Assembly (NCBI GenBank): GCA_016783135.1
Contig: JADHXC010000005.1
Span: 1-64,000, forward strand
Direction of reading: 5' to 3'
Source of the DNA: Dehalococcoidales bacterium
GTDB taxonomy: Bacteria > Chloroflexota > Dehalococcoidia > Dehalococcoidales > Fen-1064
DNA: 64,000 bases
The notes beneath the pieces were generated by a model. That model saw nothing but the letters and a program-made list of their open reading frames with translations. It did not search any database and was not told the origin of the DNA. Shown one piece after another: positions 7,879 to 17,409 of this stretch (positions are counted from its first letter, which is position 1; the number at the start of each line of letters is the position of its first letter). The translations under genes and the position numbers were made by a program.

Positions 7879-10592
7879 GGACGTCCCTTCGCTCTTGACA
7901 CCGGCTGCCACTTGCCCAGGCTGAATAGCCGCGGGAAAAGCGCCTTCCGTATCTCCTCAATCAGGAACAGCGCACCGCCGGCGAGGAGGGCGATTCCCCA
8001 CATGTCGATGCCCAGCGACACGGTGCCGAATGCCGTCTGCAGGAAGGGTATGTAGACAACCGCCAGTTGAAGGACGACCGATATGCCGATGGCGGCAACC
8101 AGCCAGCGGTTGCGGAACACGCCCAGCGCGAAAACGGTGTGTTCGTCGGAACGGGCGCTGAACGTCTGGAACCACTGGAAGGTGACCATAACACAGAAAG
8201 CCAGGGTACGGGCTTCCTCCAGGCTCATCCTGGACTGTGCCCAGTTGAAGATGAGGCACGTGCCGATACCCATCAGCGATGCCAGAAAGACGACACGCAG
8301 TACCATTCCGGGGTAGAGAAGACCCACCCTGGGATGGCGGGGCTGCTGTTTCAGTTCATCACCGGACTTGGGCTCAATCCCGAGGGGAATCGCGGCCGTG
8401 GCATCGGTCACCAGGTTCACCCAGATAATCTGTACCGCCAGCAGAGGTGCCTTGCCGATGAATGATACCGCCAGGAGCAGCGCCAGCATCTCCCCCATGT
8501 TTGTCGCCAGGAAGAAAAAGATGACATTCCGCAGGCGGTTGAAGATGGCCCTGCCCTCCTCCACCGCTGCTACCACGGAAGCGAAATTATCGTCCGCCAG
8601 TATCATGTCGCTGGCTTCCTTGGATACGTCGGTGCCCGTAATCCCCATAGCAACACCGATATCGGCCGTCTTTAACGCCGGGGCATCATTGACGCCGTCA
8701 CCGGTCATAGCGACCACGTGGCCCTGACTCTTCAGGGCATTGACAATCCTGAGTTTGTGCAGTGGCTCAATCCGGGCAAAGACGGATATAGCGTCCACGC
8801 GTAGGAGCAGTTCCTCATCGCTCATCTCCTGGAGTTCGGAGCCGGTCACGGCCTCTCCCGGCGGCAGCCCAATCTGACCAGCCACCGATACAGCCGTCAA
8901 CTGGTGGTCGCCCGTAATCATGACTACCCGGATTCCCGCCTGCTGGCAGAGTCGCACTGCCTCCTTCGCCTCTTCTCGCGGTGGGTCCGCCATACCTACC
9001 AGGCCAACGAACACCAGCTTGCCCCTGATGTCTTCGTCCCGCAGGCCTTCCAGTTCGCCGGGGAAATCAGCATAGGCAATGGCCATCACCCGCATTGCCT
9101 GCCCCGCCATAGTAGTGTTAGCTTGAAGGATGTCCTCCGTACCGGTCTCGGATAGCGGTACCAGTTCCCCCTCCTTCAGGAGGTGCGTGCTCAGAGGAAG
9201 GAGTCTCTCCACCGACCCCTTTACATAAGCCACCCTGCCGCCATCCCCGGGATGCAAGGTAACCATATACTGCTTCTCACTCTGGAACGGGATTTCGTCG
9301 AGTCGCGGGAAGCTCTTCTCCAGCCTCTCCTTTTGCAGCCCTGCCTTGGCAGCCGCTACTACCAGTGCCCCTTCGGTGGGGTCCCCGAAGATGCTGCAGC
9401 ATTCGTCCTCCTCCTCCACCAGTAAGGCGTCGTTACACAGCGCCCCGATTCGGAGCAGGAGATTCAACGAGGAGACGCTGCCGGGTTCCACCGCCTGGCT
9501 GTCACTGCGGAACTCACCCTGTGGCCGGTACCCCTCACCGGTAACCTCAATCCACCGGCCGTCAACATAGACGTGCTTGACGGTCATCTCATTCATCGTC
9601 AGGGTGCCTGTTTTATCGGAGCAGATAACCGTAGCTGAACCCAGGGTCTCCACGGCGACCAGCTTACGTATGACGGCATTACGACGCGCCATGAGGCGCA
9701 TTCCCAGCGCAAGCACCACGGTGACCACGGCAGGCAGTCCCTCGGGTATCGCCGAGACCGCCGCCGCTACCGCCAGCATGAATACCTCCAGCCATTCCAA
9801 CCCCTGGAGGAGGCCGACGACCACCAGCAGGCCGCAGGCACCCAGGAAGAGGAATACCAGATACGTGCTCAATTTGCCGATGCTCTTCTGGAGGGGTGTC
9901 TTCTCCGGTTTCACCTCCTGGAGCGCGGTGGCAATCCTGCCAATCTCGGTTGACATGCCGGTGCTGATTACCGCCGCTTCGGCACGACCATAAGTCACGA
10001 TGGTTCCCATGTAAGCCAGGTTCTTCCTCTCGGCCACGGGAACTTCTCCAGCCAGGGCCTCGGCGGACTTACTCACAGGCATTGACTCACCGGTAAGGAT
10101 GGACTCATTGACCTTGAGGTTGGATACTTCAACCAGCCGGGCATCTGCCGGCACCCTGTCTCCGGTCTCCAGCAGGATGATGTCACCGGGTACAACCTGC
10201 CTTGCCGGTACAGTTTGCACCCTGCCGTCGCGTTCCACCTTTGCCTGCGGAGCAGCCATCCGCATCAGGGCCTCCATGGCCTTCTCCGCCCGGGCTTCCT
10301 GGATGAAGCCGATGACGGCATTAAGCAGTAGTACCGCCAGTATCACGACGGCGTCCGTGTAATGCTGCATGACGAACGATATTACGGCCGCTACCAGCAG
10401 GACATAGATGAGGGGGTTGAGGAACTGCTGAAGGAAGACCAGTACCGGCGGGGTCTTCTTCCTGCCCTTCAGTTCATTGGGGCCGTACTGCCGCAGCCGC
10501 TCCCTGACCTCGGTCTCCTTCAGCCCTGAGTACCGGGAGCCAAGCGCCGGCAGCACTTCATCTCGTCGTAGGTTGTGCCACTGTCTCTCCAT
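7875..10592 (-). CDS. Cation-transporting P-type ATPase (calcium-pump type)
   Basis: A 905-residue P2-type ATPase. It has an N-terminal cation ATPase domain, 'ILTGESMPVSK' in the actuator, 'PEGLPAV' in M4, phosphorylation site 'CSDKTGTLT', the hinge 'MTGDGVNDAPALKTADIG', and M6 'NLVTDATAAIPLGIEP'. The M4 and M6 residues fit SERCA/PMCA-like calcium pumps, though Na+/K+-like or Mn2+ specificity cannot be excluded. The C-terminal cation ATPase domain has four hydrophobic helices. Length is normal. It is monocistronic and convergent with the NUDIX gene. Confidence 0.92.
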   Translation of the reverse strand: MERQWHNLRRDEVLPALGSRYSGLKETEVRERLRQYGPNELKGRKKTPPVLVFLQQFLNPLIYVLLVAAVISFVMQHYTDAVVILAVLLLNAVIGFIQEARAEKAMEALMRMAAPQAKVERDGRVQTVPARQVVPGDIILLETGDRVPADARLVEVSNLKVNESILTGESMPVSKSAEALAGEVPVAERKNLAYMGTIVTYGRAEAAVISTGMSTEIGRIATALQEVKPEKTPLQKSIGKLSTYLVFLFLGACGLLVVVGLLQGLEWLEVFMLAVAAAVSAIPEGLPAVVTVVLALGMRLMARRNAVIRKLVAVETLGSATVICSDKTGTLTMNEMTVKHVYVDGRWIEVTGEGYRPQGEFRSDSQAVEPGSVSSLNLLLRIGALCNDALLVEEEDECCSIFGDPTEGALVVAAAKAGLQKERLEKSFPRLDEIPFQSEKQYMVTLHPGDGGRVAYVKGSVERLLPLSTHLLKEGELVPLSETGTEDILQANTTMAGQAMRVMAIAYADFPGELEGLRDEDIRGKLVFVGLVGMADPPREEAKEAVRLCQQAGIRVVMITGDHQLTAVSVAGQIGLPPGEAVTGSELQEMSDEELLLRVDAISVFARIEPLHKLRIVNALKSQGHVVAMTGDGVNDAPALKTADIGVAMGITGTDVSKEASDMILADDNFASVVAAVEEGRAIFNRLRNVIFFFLATNMGEMLALLLAVSFIGKAPLLAVQIIWVNLVTDATAAIPLGIEPKSGDELKQQPRHPRVGLLYPGMVLRVVFLASLMGIGTCLIFNWAQSRMSLEEARTLAFCVMVTFQWFQTFSARSDEHTVFALGVFRNRWLVAAIGISVVLQLAVVYIPFLQTAFGTVSLGIDMWGIALLAGGALFLIEEIRKALFPRLFSLGKWQPVSRAKGRP

Positions 10593-10724
10593 ACGGATTC
10601 AGTATATCGTATTAGGCCATCGGTAACCAGACAACGCGCCGGGAATATCCCGAAATAAACCGGGCAGGGAGGAGTTTTTCTTGTGGGGCAACCGGCATCG
10701 GCTCTACCGGACGAGTTCGCCGAC

Positions 10725-10753
10725 TTGACACAGCGGATTGTCCACAGCATTAT
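10725..10753 (+). promoter_or_regulatory. Promoter for the uspA-like gene
   Basis: A perfect TTGACA at 10725 is followed after 17 bases by CATTAT at 10748. The UspA start codon is 70 bases downstream. Confidence 0.45.
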
Positions 10754-10822
10754 TAGGTGGGGTGCTGGTGCACCCATAAAATAGGGCACTGATGTGCTCA
10801 CCTCGCGGGGAAAGGAGAGCGA

Positions 10823-11293
10823 ATGTATCAGCATGTAATGATTCCTCTGGATGGTTCGGAGCTTGCAGAGTGCGTATTACCACACGTGGAAGCGATTGTC
10901 ACCGGATGCAGCATCGGCAGGGCTACACTGGTGCGGGTGGTCACCCCGCTGAAACTCATCGGTGGTGTCGAATCGCACATCAGTCCCGAAGAGCGGCACC
11001 GGCTGGAAGAGGACAGTATTGCGCTGGCTACCGGTTACCTCGAAGAGAAAGCGCAGCCGCTGAGAGAACGGGGCGTCCTGGTAGAATGTGCGGTCCTCTT
11101 CGGGAGCGTCATTGACCAGTTGGTCGATTACACAATTAACCATGAGGTCGACCTTATCATCATCGCCACCCACGGACGCTCCGGCGTCAGCCGCCTGTTT
11201 CTGGGGAGTGTTGCCGACCGCATCCTCCGGGCCTCTCCCGTTCCCGTCCTGATGGTACACGCCCACGGTTCTGAGGCGAAGGTTACCCGATAG
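10823..11293 (+). CDS. Universal stress protein (UspA family)
   Basis: A 156-residue single-domain UspA protein. The nucleotide-binding pattern G-x2-G-x9-G-S is present as 'GRSGVSRLFLGSVADRIL', followed by 'SPVPVLMV', so it is likely of the ATP-binding class. It begins 'MYQHVMIPLDGSELAE' and has a good AAAGGAGAG ribosome site. UspA proteins are cytoplasmic dimers induced by growth arrest or stress. An 86-base gap separates it from the following unknown membrane protein. Confidence 0.92.
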   Translation: MYQHVMIPLDGSELAECVLPHVEAIVTGCSIGRATLVRVVTPLKLIGGVESHISPEERHRLEEDSIALATGYLEEKAQPLRERGVLVECAVLFGSVIDQLVDYTINHEVDLIIIATHGRSGVSRLFLGSVADRILRASPVPVLMVHAHGSEAKVTR

Positions 11294-11379
11294 CGGAACC
11301 ATTCTCCACGGCACTCTTGCCGTCCGGCCAGCCACCGTAATACTGGCATCGGACAGCGAATCCTGAATGGAGGAAGACG

Positions 11380-12123
11380 ATGTGGCGTTTCTCAACATAT
11401 CTGATACTGGGCGGCATCTTTGCCGTGGTCTCGGCACTACTCTACTTCATCCACTATCTCATCTTCCAGGACGTGCACCACATATTCATCTACATGGTTG
11501 GCGACCTGGCGTTCCTGCCCCTTGAGGTGTTCCTGGTGGTGCTGGTCATCGAGCGCGTCCTGACTCGCCGCGAGAAGAAGGCCGTCCACGAGAAGCTCAA
11601 CATGGTCACGGGGGCTTTCTTGAGCGAGGTCGGTAACAACCTCCTGCTGGACCTGCTCAATTGCTTCCCGAAGAAGGACGAACTCAGGCGGCAGTTGGCC
11701 ATCAAGCCGGACTGGACTCATGTCGATTTCAGAAGGGCGATGGATTTTGCCGGCAGTCTTGAGCTTGACCCGGACTGTGCGGATATTGACCTTGAAGAAC
11801 TGAAGGCCCTCCTCGTCGAGAAACGACAGTTCCTGGTGAACCTCCTGGAGAGCCCGAACGTCCTGGAACACGACCGCTTCACCGACCTGCTCTGGGCTAC
11901 CTTTCACCTCACTGAAGAGCTTGAGGCAAGAGAATCACTGGTCAATCTCCCATCTGAAGACATGAAACACATATCCGGCGATATCCGGCGCCTCTACAAG
12001 CACCTGCTTGTGGAATGGGTTATGCATGTGGAGCACCTGCAGAGCAGCTATCCCCATCTCTTCTCGCTGGTGGCACGCACGCACCCATTCCAGGAAAGCC
12101 CCTCAGCCGTGGTCACAGGGTAG
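11380..12123 (+). CDS. Membrane-anchored protein of unknown function
   Basis: A 247-residue protein with two N-terminal transmembrane helices (about residues 5-30 and 36-60), then a long soluble helical region with many acidic and Leu residues. 'ERVLTRREKKAVHEKLNMVTGAFLSEVGNNLL' links membrane and soluble parts. GGAGG precedes the ATG. No catalytic motif is visible and I do not recognise a family. It lies downstream of uspA on the same strand; co-transcription is possible. A strong hairpin follows at 12193. Confidence 0.7.
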   Translation: MWRFSTYLILGGIFAVVSALLYFIHYLIFQDVHHIFIYMVGDLAFLPLEVFLVVLVIERVLTRREKKAVHEKLNMVTGAFLSEVGNNLLLDLLNCFPKKDELRRQLAIKPDWTHVDFRRAMDFAGSLELDPDCADIDLEELKALLVEKRQFLVNLLESPNVLEHDRFTDLLWATFHLTEELEARESLVNLPSEDMKHISGDIRRLYKHLLVEWVMHVEHLQSSYPHLFSLVARTHPFQESPSAVVTG

Positions 12124-12192
12124 TCACTTCACCCTGCATCATATTTGCATGTTAGTGGCATGGATATGCGATAGACCCGAATACGCGTTGCT

Positions 12193-12227
12193 CACTGTCA
12201 TTCTGAGCAAAGCGAAGAATGACAGTG
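12193..12227. terminator. Bidirectional hairpin between convergent genes, TGTCATTCTGAGC repeat
   Basis: CACTGTCATTCT pairs perfectly over 12 bases with AGAATGACAGTG around an 11-base loop GAGCAAAGCGA. It sits in the 130-base gap between convergent genes, so it can serve both strands; there is no U-run. The sequence belongs to a palindromic repeat family (TGTCATTCTGAGC...) seen in several other gaps here. Confidence 0.6.
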
Positions 12228-12255
12228 CTTGTACAGTAGCTCCAACCGATGGTGA

Positions 12256-13488
12256 CTACTCGGCCCTTAACGCCTCAATGGGACTCAACCGCGAAGCGTG
12301 CCATGCCGGGTAGAACCCGAAGAACAGGCCAATGCCGACCGCCACGGAAACGGCCAGGATGACGATATCCGCCGAGACCACGGTAGGCATCAGGCCCGTG
12401 CGGGCCACGAATGACGAAACCGCCCAGCCGATGAGGACCCCGATGATACCGCCGGTAAAGGTGAGCATCGCTGCCTCAATCAGGAACTGACTCCAGATAT
12501 CGTGCTCTCGCGCCCCCAGTGCCTTGCGGATACCTATCTCCCGTGTCCTCTCCACCACCGATACCAGCATGATATTCATTACCCCGATACCACCGACCAG
12601 CAGCGATATTGCGGCTATTGCCCCCAGCAGCAGGGTCATATTACCGATGACATCGGTGACGCTGCTGATGATTTCCTCCAGAGACGTGACTGTGAAATCG
12701 TTTTCCACGCCGGGGCCAAGCTGGTGGCGGAAGCGGAGCAAACTGGCAATTTCTTCAGTGACCTCGCTGGCGTATGCCCGGTCCGTAACTGTCAGGGCAA
12801 TGGTCCCGACCACGTGGTCGCCCTGGCTGGTACGTGTTTGCCCCAGCATCAGTTGCATGGTGGTCAGCGGTATCAGGATGGCATCGTCGGTATTACCAAG
12901 CATCGATGCCCCCTTACTCTCAAGGACGCCAATAACATGGACAATGTAGTTCCCGGCGCGTAGCGGCTGGCCCAGGGGGTCGCTGTCCCCGAAGAGGGTC
13001 TCTTTCACGTTGAGACCGATGACGGCTACCCGGCTGCTGCGCTGGTAGTCGTACTCGGAAATGAAGCTTCCCTGGGTAATCACCAGGTTTTGCACCTGCT
13101 GGTACCCCGGTGTCACCCCGCTAACCTGGGCGTTCATGTTCTGGCCGGCAACCACAATCTGCACGTAGGTCGAGTAGGTGGGAGCAACGGCCGCGATATT
13201 TGATATTTCCTCGTAGATAGCCGTCGCATCTTCCAGGGTGAGTGTCCCGACAGTACCGCTGGCTTTCCTTATGCCCGCCTCGGTGGCAGCGCCGGGACGA
13301 ATCAGAAGGAGGTCGGCACCGAGGCTCTCTATACTGGAGACCACGGACTGCTCGGTGCCCTTGCCGATGGACATCAGGGCAATAACCGCGGCTACCCCGA
13401 TGACGACTCCCAGGATAGTCAGAAAGCTGCGCAGCTTGTGCGTCACCACGCCGCTCCAGGCGGTGAAAAACGGTTCCAGCCAGCGCAT
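12256..13488 (-). CDS. MacB-like ABC transporter permease (FtsX family)
   Basis: A 410-residue permease with one N-terminal transmembrane helix ('LRSFLTILGVVIGVAAVIALMSIG'), a large MacB_PCD extracytoplasmic domain (about residues 45-245), and three C-terminal helices of the FtsX domain. 'VVERTREIGIRKALGAR' is the coupling-helix region typical of MacB. There is no fused ATPase domain, unlike E. coli MacB. It follows the ATPase with a one-base overlap (TGATG) and, two genes upstream, an adaptor lipoprotein, so the three form a complete MacAB-type mechanotransmission exporter. Confidence 0.92.
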   Translation of the reverse strand: MRWLEPFFTAWSGVVTHKLRSFLTILGVVIGVAAVIALMSIGKGTEQSVVSSIESLGADLLLIRPGAATEAGIRKASGTVGTLTLEDATAIYEEISNIAAVAPTYSTYVQIVVAGQNMNAQVSGVTPGYQQVQNLVITQGSFISEYDYQRSSRVAVIGLNVKETLFGDSDPLGQPLRAGNYIVHVIGVLESKGASMLGNTDDAILIPLTTMQLMLGQTRTSQGDHVVGTIALTVTDRAYASEVTEEIASLLRFRHQLGPGVENDFTVTSLEEIISSVTDVIGNMTLLLGAIAAISLLVGGIGVMNIMLVSVVERTREIGIRKALGAREHDIWSQFLIEAAMLTFTGGIIGVLIGWAVSSFVARTGLMPTVVSADIVILAVSVAVGIGLFFGFYPAWHASRLSPIEALRAE

Positions 13489-14162
13489 CAGACCACCTCC
13501 TCAGTCACTACCTGACCATCCAACAGGCGTATAATACGCTGGCAGTGACGCGCCACATTGTCGTCATGCGTTATCACCAGCAGGGTAATTGCCTGCTCGT
13601 GGTGCAGGGAGTTCAGGATGGACATCACCTCTTCGCCGGAGCGGCTGTCCAGGTTGCCGGTTGGCTCATCTGCGAGGATGAGCGGCGGGTTTTTTACCAG
13701 CGCCCGGGCAATAGCCACCCTCTGCTGCTCGCCACCGGACAACTCGGTGGGACGGTGACCTGCCCGGTCGGAAAGACCGACCCTGTCAAGTGCCGCCAGG
13801 GCGTGGTCACGGTGACGATTGCCACCGCGGGCATATCTCACCCCCAGCTCCACGTTGGCCAGGGCCGTGAGCTGGGGAAGCAGGTTGAAGACCTGAAAGA
13901 CAAAGCCCACTTTCTGACCCCTGACCTGGGCCAGCTCTCCGCTGCTGAGACGGCTGACCTCGGCACCGTCCAGGAGGTAACTGCCGGCGGTCGGTCCGTC
14001 CAGGCACCCGACGATATTCAACAGGGTCGTTTTACCGGAGCCGGAGGGACCCATGATGGCCACCATCTCGCCCTGCTCAATGTGCAGGTCTATCCCCCGG
14101 AGCACCGTAAGCTCTCTCTTACCCATAGCGTAGACCTTGGTTATGCCCTGAAGTCGAATCAT
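13488..14162 (-). CDS. ABC transporter ATP-binding protein (LolD/MacB type)
   Basis: A 224-residue ATPase with Walker A '[12 protein letters not shown]', signature '[15 protein letters not shown]', Walker B '[13 protein letters not shown]' and switch region '[11 protein letters not shown]'. It is the short, accessory-domain-free form that pairs with FtsX-type permeases. It overlaps the adaptor gene by four bases and the permease by one. Confidence 0.93.
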   Translation of the reverse strand: MIRLQGITKVYAMGKRELTVLRGIDLHIEQGEMVAIMGPSGSGKTTLLNIVGCLDGPTAGSYLLDGAEVSRLSSGELAQVRGQKVGFVFQVFNLLPQLTALANVELGVRYARGGNRHRDHALAALDRVGLSDRAGHRPTELSGGEQQRVAIARALVKNPPLILADEPTGNLDSRSGEEVMSILNSLHHEQAITLLVITHDDNVARHCQRIIRLLDGQVVTEEVV

Positions 14163-15994
14163 TTGGTGAGCCTTCCTACACCCGGGATAATCCCGAAACC
14201 TCCCTGCTGTCTCTGTGCCTCGGTGGTTGCCGATGTGCCGGTGGTCTGCCAGACAACTACCTGCTCACCCTCGTTGATGCCCTGGACTATTTCGGTGTAC
14301 TGCCAGTCACTCAGTCCCGTCACCACCGAACGCTGGTGTATCTCGCCGTCCTGAATCACCTCGACATAGGTCGCTCCGTCCTGCAGCTTAATCGCCTGGT
14401 TGGGTACCAGGAGTACATTTCTCCGTTGCTGGATGATTATGCTCACAGTGACAGAGAGACCCTCCCTGAGATGGATGTCTTCCAGTGAGACGCCGGGTAA
14501 CAGTCCTGCCCCGAAGCCCTGTATCAAGCTCCCACGAAGCTCGTCCAGTAATCCCCCGGCGAGACCCTCTCGCTGTCCGGCCTTCCCCTGGGCGGCGCCG
14601 ATACCAAATTGCGCGAAACGCTCGATGAGCTGCTCAAGCTGCTCCGCAGTGATTCTCGTGTCTGCCTGCCCGAAACGTTCCTTCATGGTATCCGCCTGTT
14701 CCTGCGTCAGACGCCCATCGGCAACTGCTTTATCAAGCACCTCGTCAACGCCGGAAACCGGCTCACCCTCTTCTTCCGGGACCTCCTCCTCTGTGGCCGG
14801 GACCAGGGACATCAGCTCCGCTTCCACACGGTAGTTGACCACTCCCTGCTGTGAGGCTGCTGTGGGAGAGACGCTGGTGACCGTGGCAGGGAACGTAAAT
14901 CCCGACAGGGCGTCGATTTCAACGCTGGCCAGAGCACCAACCTGTACATTCATGATATCAATCTCGTTGACCAGCATCGTCGCTTCGAACTTGGTGGAAT
15001 CGGTAAGGACAATCACGGCGCTGGCGTTCACTGCCTGGCCTGCTTCCATGTTGACCGAAGTGACGATTCCTGCAAATGGCGCCACAACAGTGTCCATCTC
15101 CAGCCTGTCAATGGCCTCATCCAGGGCAGCCCGGGCACTGGTTACCTCGATTTGCTGCAATTCCACGTCCAGAGAGTCGGGTTCCGGAGGAACGGCATCA
15201 TCCTGTATCTCGGCCAGAGTCTCCTCCGCCCTGGCAATGTCGGCTTCAGCAACAGCCAACAGTTTCTGTTTCTGCTCTACTTCAGAAGCATCGGCACCGG
15301 CCTGCATCTCGGCCAGATTCTCCTCTGCTTCGATAAGGTCGAATTCGGCAAGGGCGAGTAGCCTCTGTTTCTGCTCATAGTCCGTAACCCACTGGGGGAC
15401 AGTAGGGTTGCCATTGTACGTGGCCTCGGCTCTCTCGAAGGCGTACTGCGCTGCTTCCAGGGCCACCTCGGCGCTGATAACGGCAAGCTCAGCCTGGATG
15501 ATATCAGACTCGGTGTAGGGGTCCAGGGCTAGTTCAAGGTTGTCCCGGGCTGTCACCAGGGCTATCCCGGCGTTGACAACGGCAAGCTCAGCCTGGGCAA
15601 TGTCCACGGCGTCAACCTCGGTAGAGGGGTTCCGGACCTCTTCCAGGTCGTCTTCGGCTCCTCTCAGATTAATCCTGGCCTGAGTAACCGCCTTCTCCAG
15701 GGAGATGATAGAGGCACTATCGAGTCTGGCGAGCAATTGCCCCTCCTCCACTTCATCACCTTCCTCCACAAGTACCTCTTCGATGGTACCAGGGGCGCCA
15801 AATGACAGTACCTCCTCGTAGGCGTACGACAGGTTGCCGGTGGCGGTGACTTCCACCGCCAGGTCACCACGCTGGACCGGCACCAGCTGGTATTCAGGCT
15901 TTTCGGCAATGTCGCTTACCCCGCCACAACCTGCCAGGAGCGTGCCTGCCAATGTAATACTCAGAACCATAACTGCAATCTTTGAACCTGTCAT
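14159..15994 (-). CDS. Efflux adaptor lipoprotein (MacA/HlyD-like) with extended coiled coil and helical insert
   Basis: The ORF is open from 16060, but the ATG at 15994 has AGGTGG upstream and begins a lipoprotein signal with lipobox LAGC. The product is 611 residues, long for the family (about 370-420). Order: half-lipoyl 'EVLVEEGDEVEEGQLLARLD', a long Ala/Glu-rich coiled coil with a duplicated heptad block ('EQKQRLLALAEFDLIEAEENL' resembles 'EQKQKLLAVAEADIARAEETL'), second half-lipoyl 'VVAPFAGIVTSV', beta barrel, then an unusual acidic and helical insert of about 110 residues with 'GRLTQEQADTMKERF' resembling DUF2680, and a membrane-proximal domain. It likely links the permease to the cell surface. 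Confidence 0.85.
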   Translation of the reverse strand: MTGSKIAVMVLSITLAGTLLAGCGGVSDIAEKPEYQLVPVQRGDLAVEVTATGNLSYAYEEVLSFGAPGTIEEVLVEEGDEVEEGQLLARLDSASIISLEKAVTQARINLRGAEDDLEEVRNPSTEVDAVDIAQAELAVVNAGIALVTARDNLELALDPYTESDIIQAELAVISAEVALEAAQYAFERAEATYNGNPTVPQWVTDYEQKQRLLALAEFDLIEAEENLAEMQAGADASEVEQKQKLLAVAEADIARAEETLAEIQDDAVPPEPDSLDVELQQIEVTSARAALDEAIDRLEMDTVVAPFAGIVTSVNMEAGQAVNASAVIVLTDSTKFEATMLVNEIDIMNVQVGALASVEIDALSGFTFPATVTSVSPTAASQQGVVNYRVEAELMSLVPATEEEVPEEEGEPVSGVDEVLDKAVADGRLTQEQADTMKERFGQADTRITAEQLEQLIERFAQFGIGAAQGKAGQREGLAGGLLDELRGSLIQGFGAGLLPGVSLEDIHLREGLSVTVSIIIQQRRNVLLVPNQAIKLQDGATYVEVIQDGEIHQRSVVTGLSDWQYTEIVQGINEGEQVVVWQTTGTSATTEAQRQQGGFGIIPGVGRLTK

Positions 15995-16346
15995 AGATAT
16001 CCCCACCTCTCTTAATACGTGAGTTAATACAATTATCCACGGTCTTATAACGGAAAACAAGCGAAAAAGTTAGGGGCAGACCGGAATCCGGTTTTGGGTC
16101 AAACCGATACCGGTATAGATACCGGAAAAGAAGGAGCCCCACCCCGAAGTGTGGGGTCTGGTTGTTACGGGCAACAGCAGGTCATACACCATACTATCTT
16201 TGTCCGCGGTACCAATGCGGACAGCGTTGTCTTTTTACCACCGATGGTTTAAGCTAGATTTCAGACGAAGCAGACGGCGAGTCCGGTGGCACGATAGACC
16301 GGGCAAAAGACACCGAAGGTAGAATTACCGGAGAGCAGGGGGGTAA
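15995..16346. other. Divergent intergenic region with two small hairpins
   Basis: This gap separates the divergent efflux operon and aldo/keto reductase gene. It contains a CCCCAC...GTGGGG hairpin near 16138-16155 and TGTCCGC-GGTACCAAT-GCGGACA at 16201-16223, the latter followed by GCGTTGTCTTTTT, which resembles a weak terminator or attenuator reading toward the reductase. I see no convincing promoter pair and no gene. Confidence 0.4.
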
Positions 16347-17387
16347 ATGGAGAAAGTAAGACTGGGCAAGACCAACATGATGGTGACCAGGCTGGGCTTC
16401 GGTGGTATCCCGATTCAGAGGCTTTCCGAAGAAGATGCCGTGACCGTCGTCCGGAAGTGCCTGGACCTCCGCATCACGTTTATTGATACCGCCAATGCCT
16501 ATACCACCAGCGAAGAGCGCATCGGCAAGGCCATTGCCGGTAGACGCAAGGGCTTGATTCTGGCAACGAAATCCGGTGCCAGGGACCGTGAAGGCATTGA
16601 AAGACACCTCAATCTGAGCCTGGAACGGCTGGGAGCGGACTATATCGACCTGTACCAGTTCCACGGTGTCAGTACCTTCAAGGACCTGGAAACGGTACTC
16701 GACCCCAAAGGCCCCCGGGCTGTGGTGGAAGACGCCCGGAAGGCGGGCAGGATACGGCATATCGGCATTACCTCACACACCATGGATGTCGCTAAGGAGG
16801 CAGTGAAGTCGGGACAGTTCGAGACATTGATGTTCCCCTTTAACTTCATTACCAGCGAGCCTGCCGAGGAGCTTCTTCCCCTGGCAAAAGAATACGATGT
16901 AGGCTTCATTGTCATGAAACCGCTGGCCGGGGGTATGCTGGACAACGCTGCCGTTGCCTTCAAGTACCTCCTGCAATTCCCCGATGTAGTCACTATCCCG
17001 GGTATCGAGCAGACCTGGGAGATTGAAGAGATAGCGAAGATATATCAGGGGCCGAAGCAGATGACTGAGGCGGAACTCGCCGAGATGCAACGGATGAGGG
17101 ATGAGCTGGGTACAAGGTTCTGCCGGCGCTGTGACTACTGCCAGCCCTGTCCTCAGGAGATATCGATATCGACAGTCATGAACATACAGAGCTTCGTCAG
17201 GCGAATGCCTCCGGGACGAGTGTTCTCCGGCGGTATTGCTACCGCCATGGAGCGCGCGGCTACCTGTACCGAGTGCGGCGACTGCGAGGAGAAATGCCCC
17301 TACAATCTGCCTATCAGGGAAATGATTGCCGAGCGCGTCAAATGGTTCGAGGAAGCAAGAGAAGAATACCGGAAGCAGACGGCTTGA
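16347..17387 (+). CDS. Aldo/keto reductase with C-terminal 4Fe-4S ferredoxin domain
   Basis: A 346-residue fusion. Residues 1 to about 255 are an aldo/keto reductase barrel: 'FIDTANAYTTSEERIGKAI' holds the catalytic Asp and Tyr, 'LATKSG' the Lys, and 'YQFHGV' the His. The C-terminal 90 residues carry ferredoxin-like Cys clusters, 'FCRRCDYCQPCPQ' and 'TCTECGDCEEKCPYNLP'. This architecture is common in anaerobes and suggests coupling of carbonyl reduction to ferredoxin or electron bifurcation rather than plain NADPH use; the substrate is unknown. A GGGGGG run precedes the ATG. The next gene follows after 22 bases. Confidence 0.92.
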   Translation: MEKVRLGKTNMMVTRLGFGGIPIQRLSEEDAVTVVRKCLDLRITFIDTANAYTTSEERIGKAIAGRRKGLILATKSGARDREGIERHLNLSLERLGADYIDLYQFHGVSTFKDLETVLDPKGPRAVVEDARKAGRIRHIGITSHTMDVAKEAVKSGQFETLMFPFNFITSEPAEELLPLAKEYDVGFIVMKPLAGGMLDNAAVAFKYLLQFPDVVTIPGIEQTWEIEEIAKIYQGPKQMTEAELAEMQRMRDELGTRFCRRCDYCQPCPQEISISTVMNIQSFVRRMPPGRVFSGGIATAMERAATCTECGDCEEKCPYNLPIREMIAERVKWFEEAREEYRKQTA

Positions 17388-17409
17388 ATACGGAGCGTGA
17401 TAACTACCT

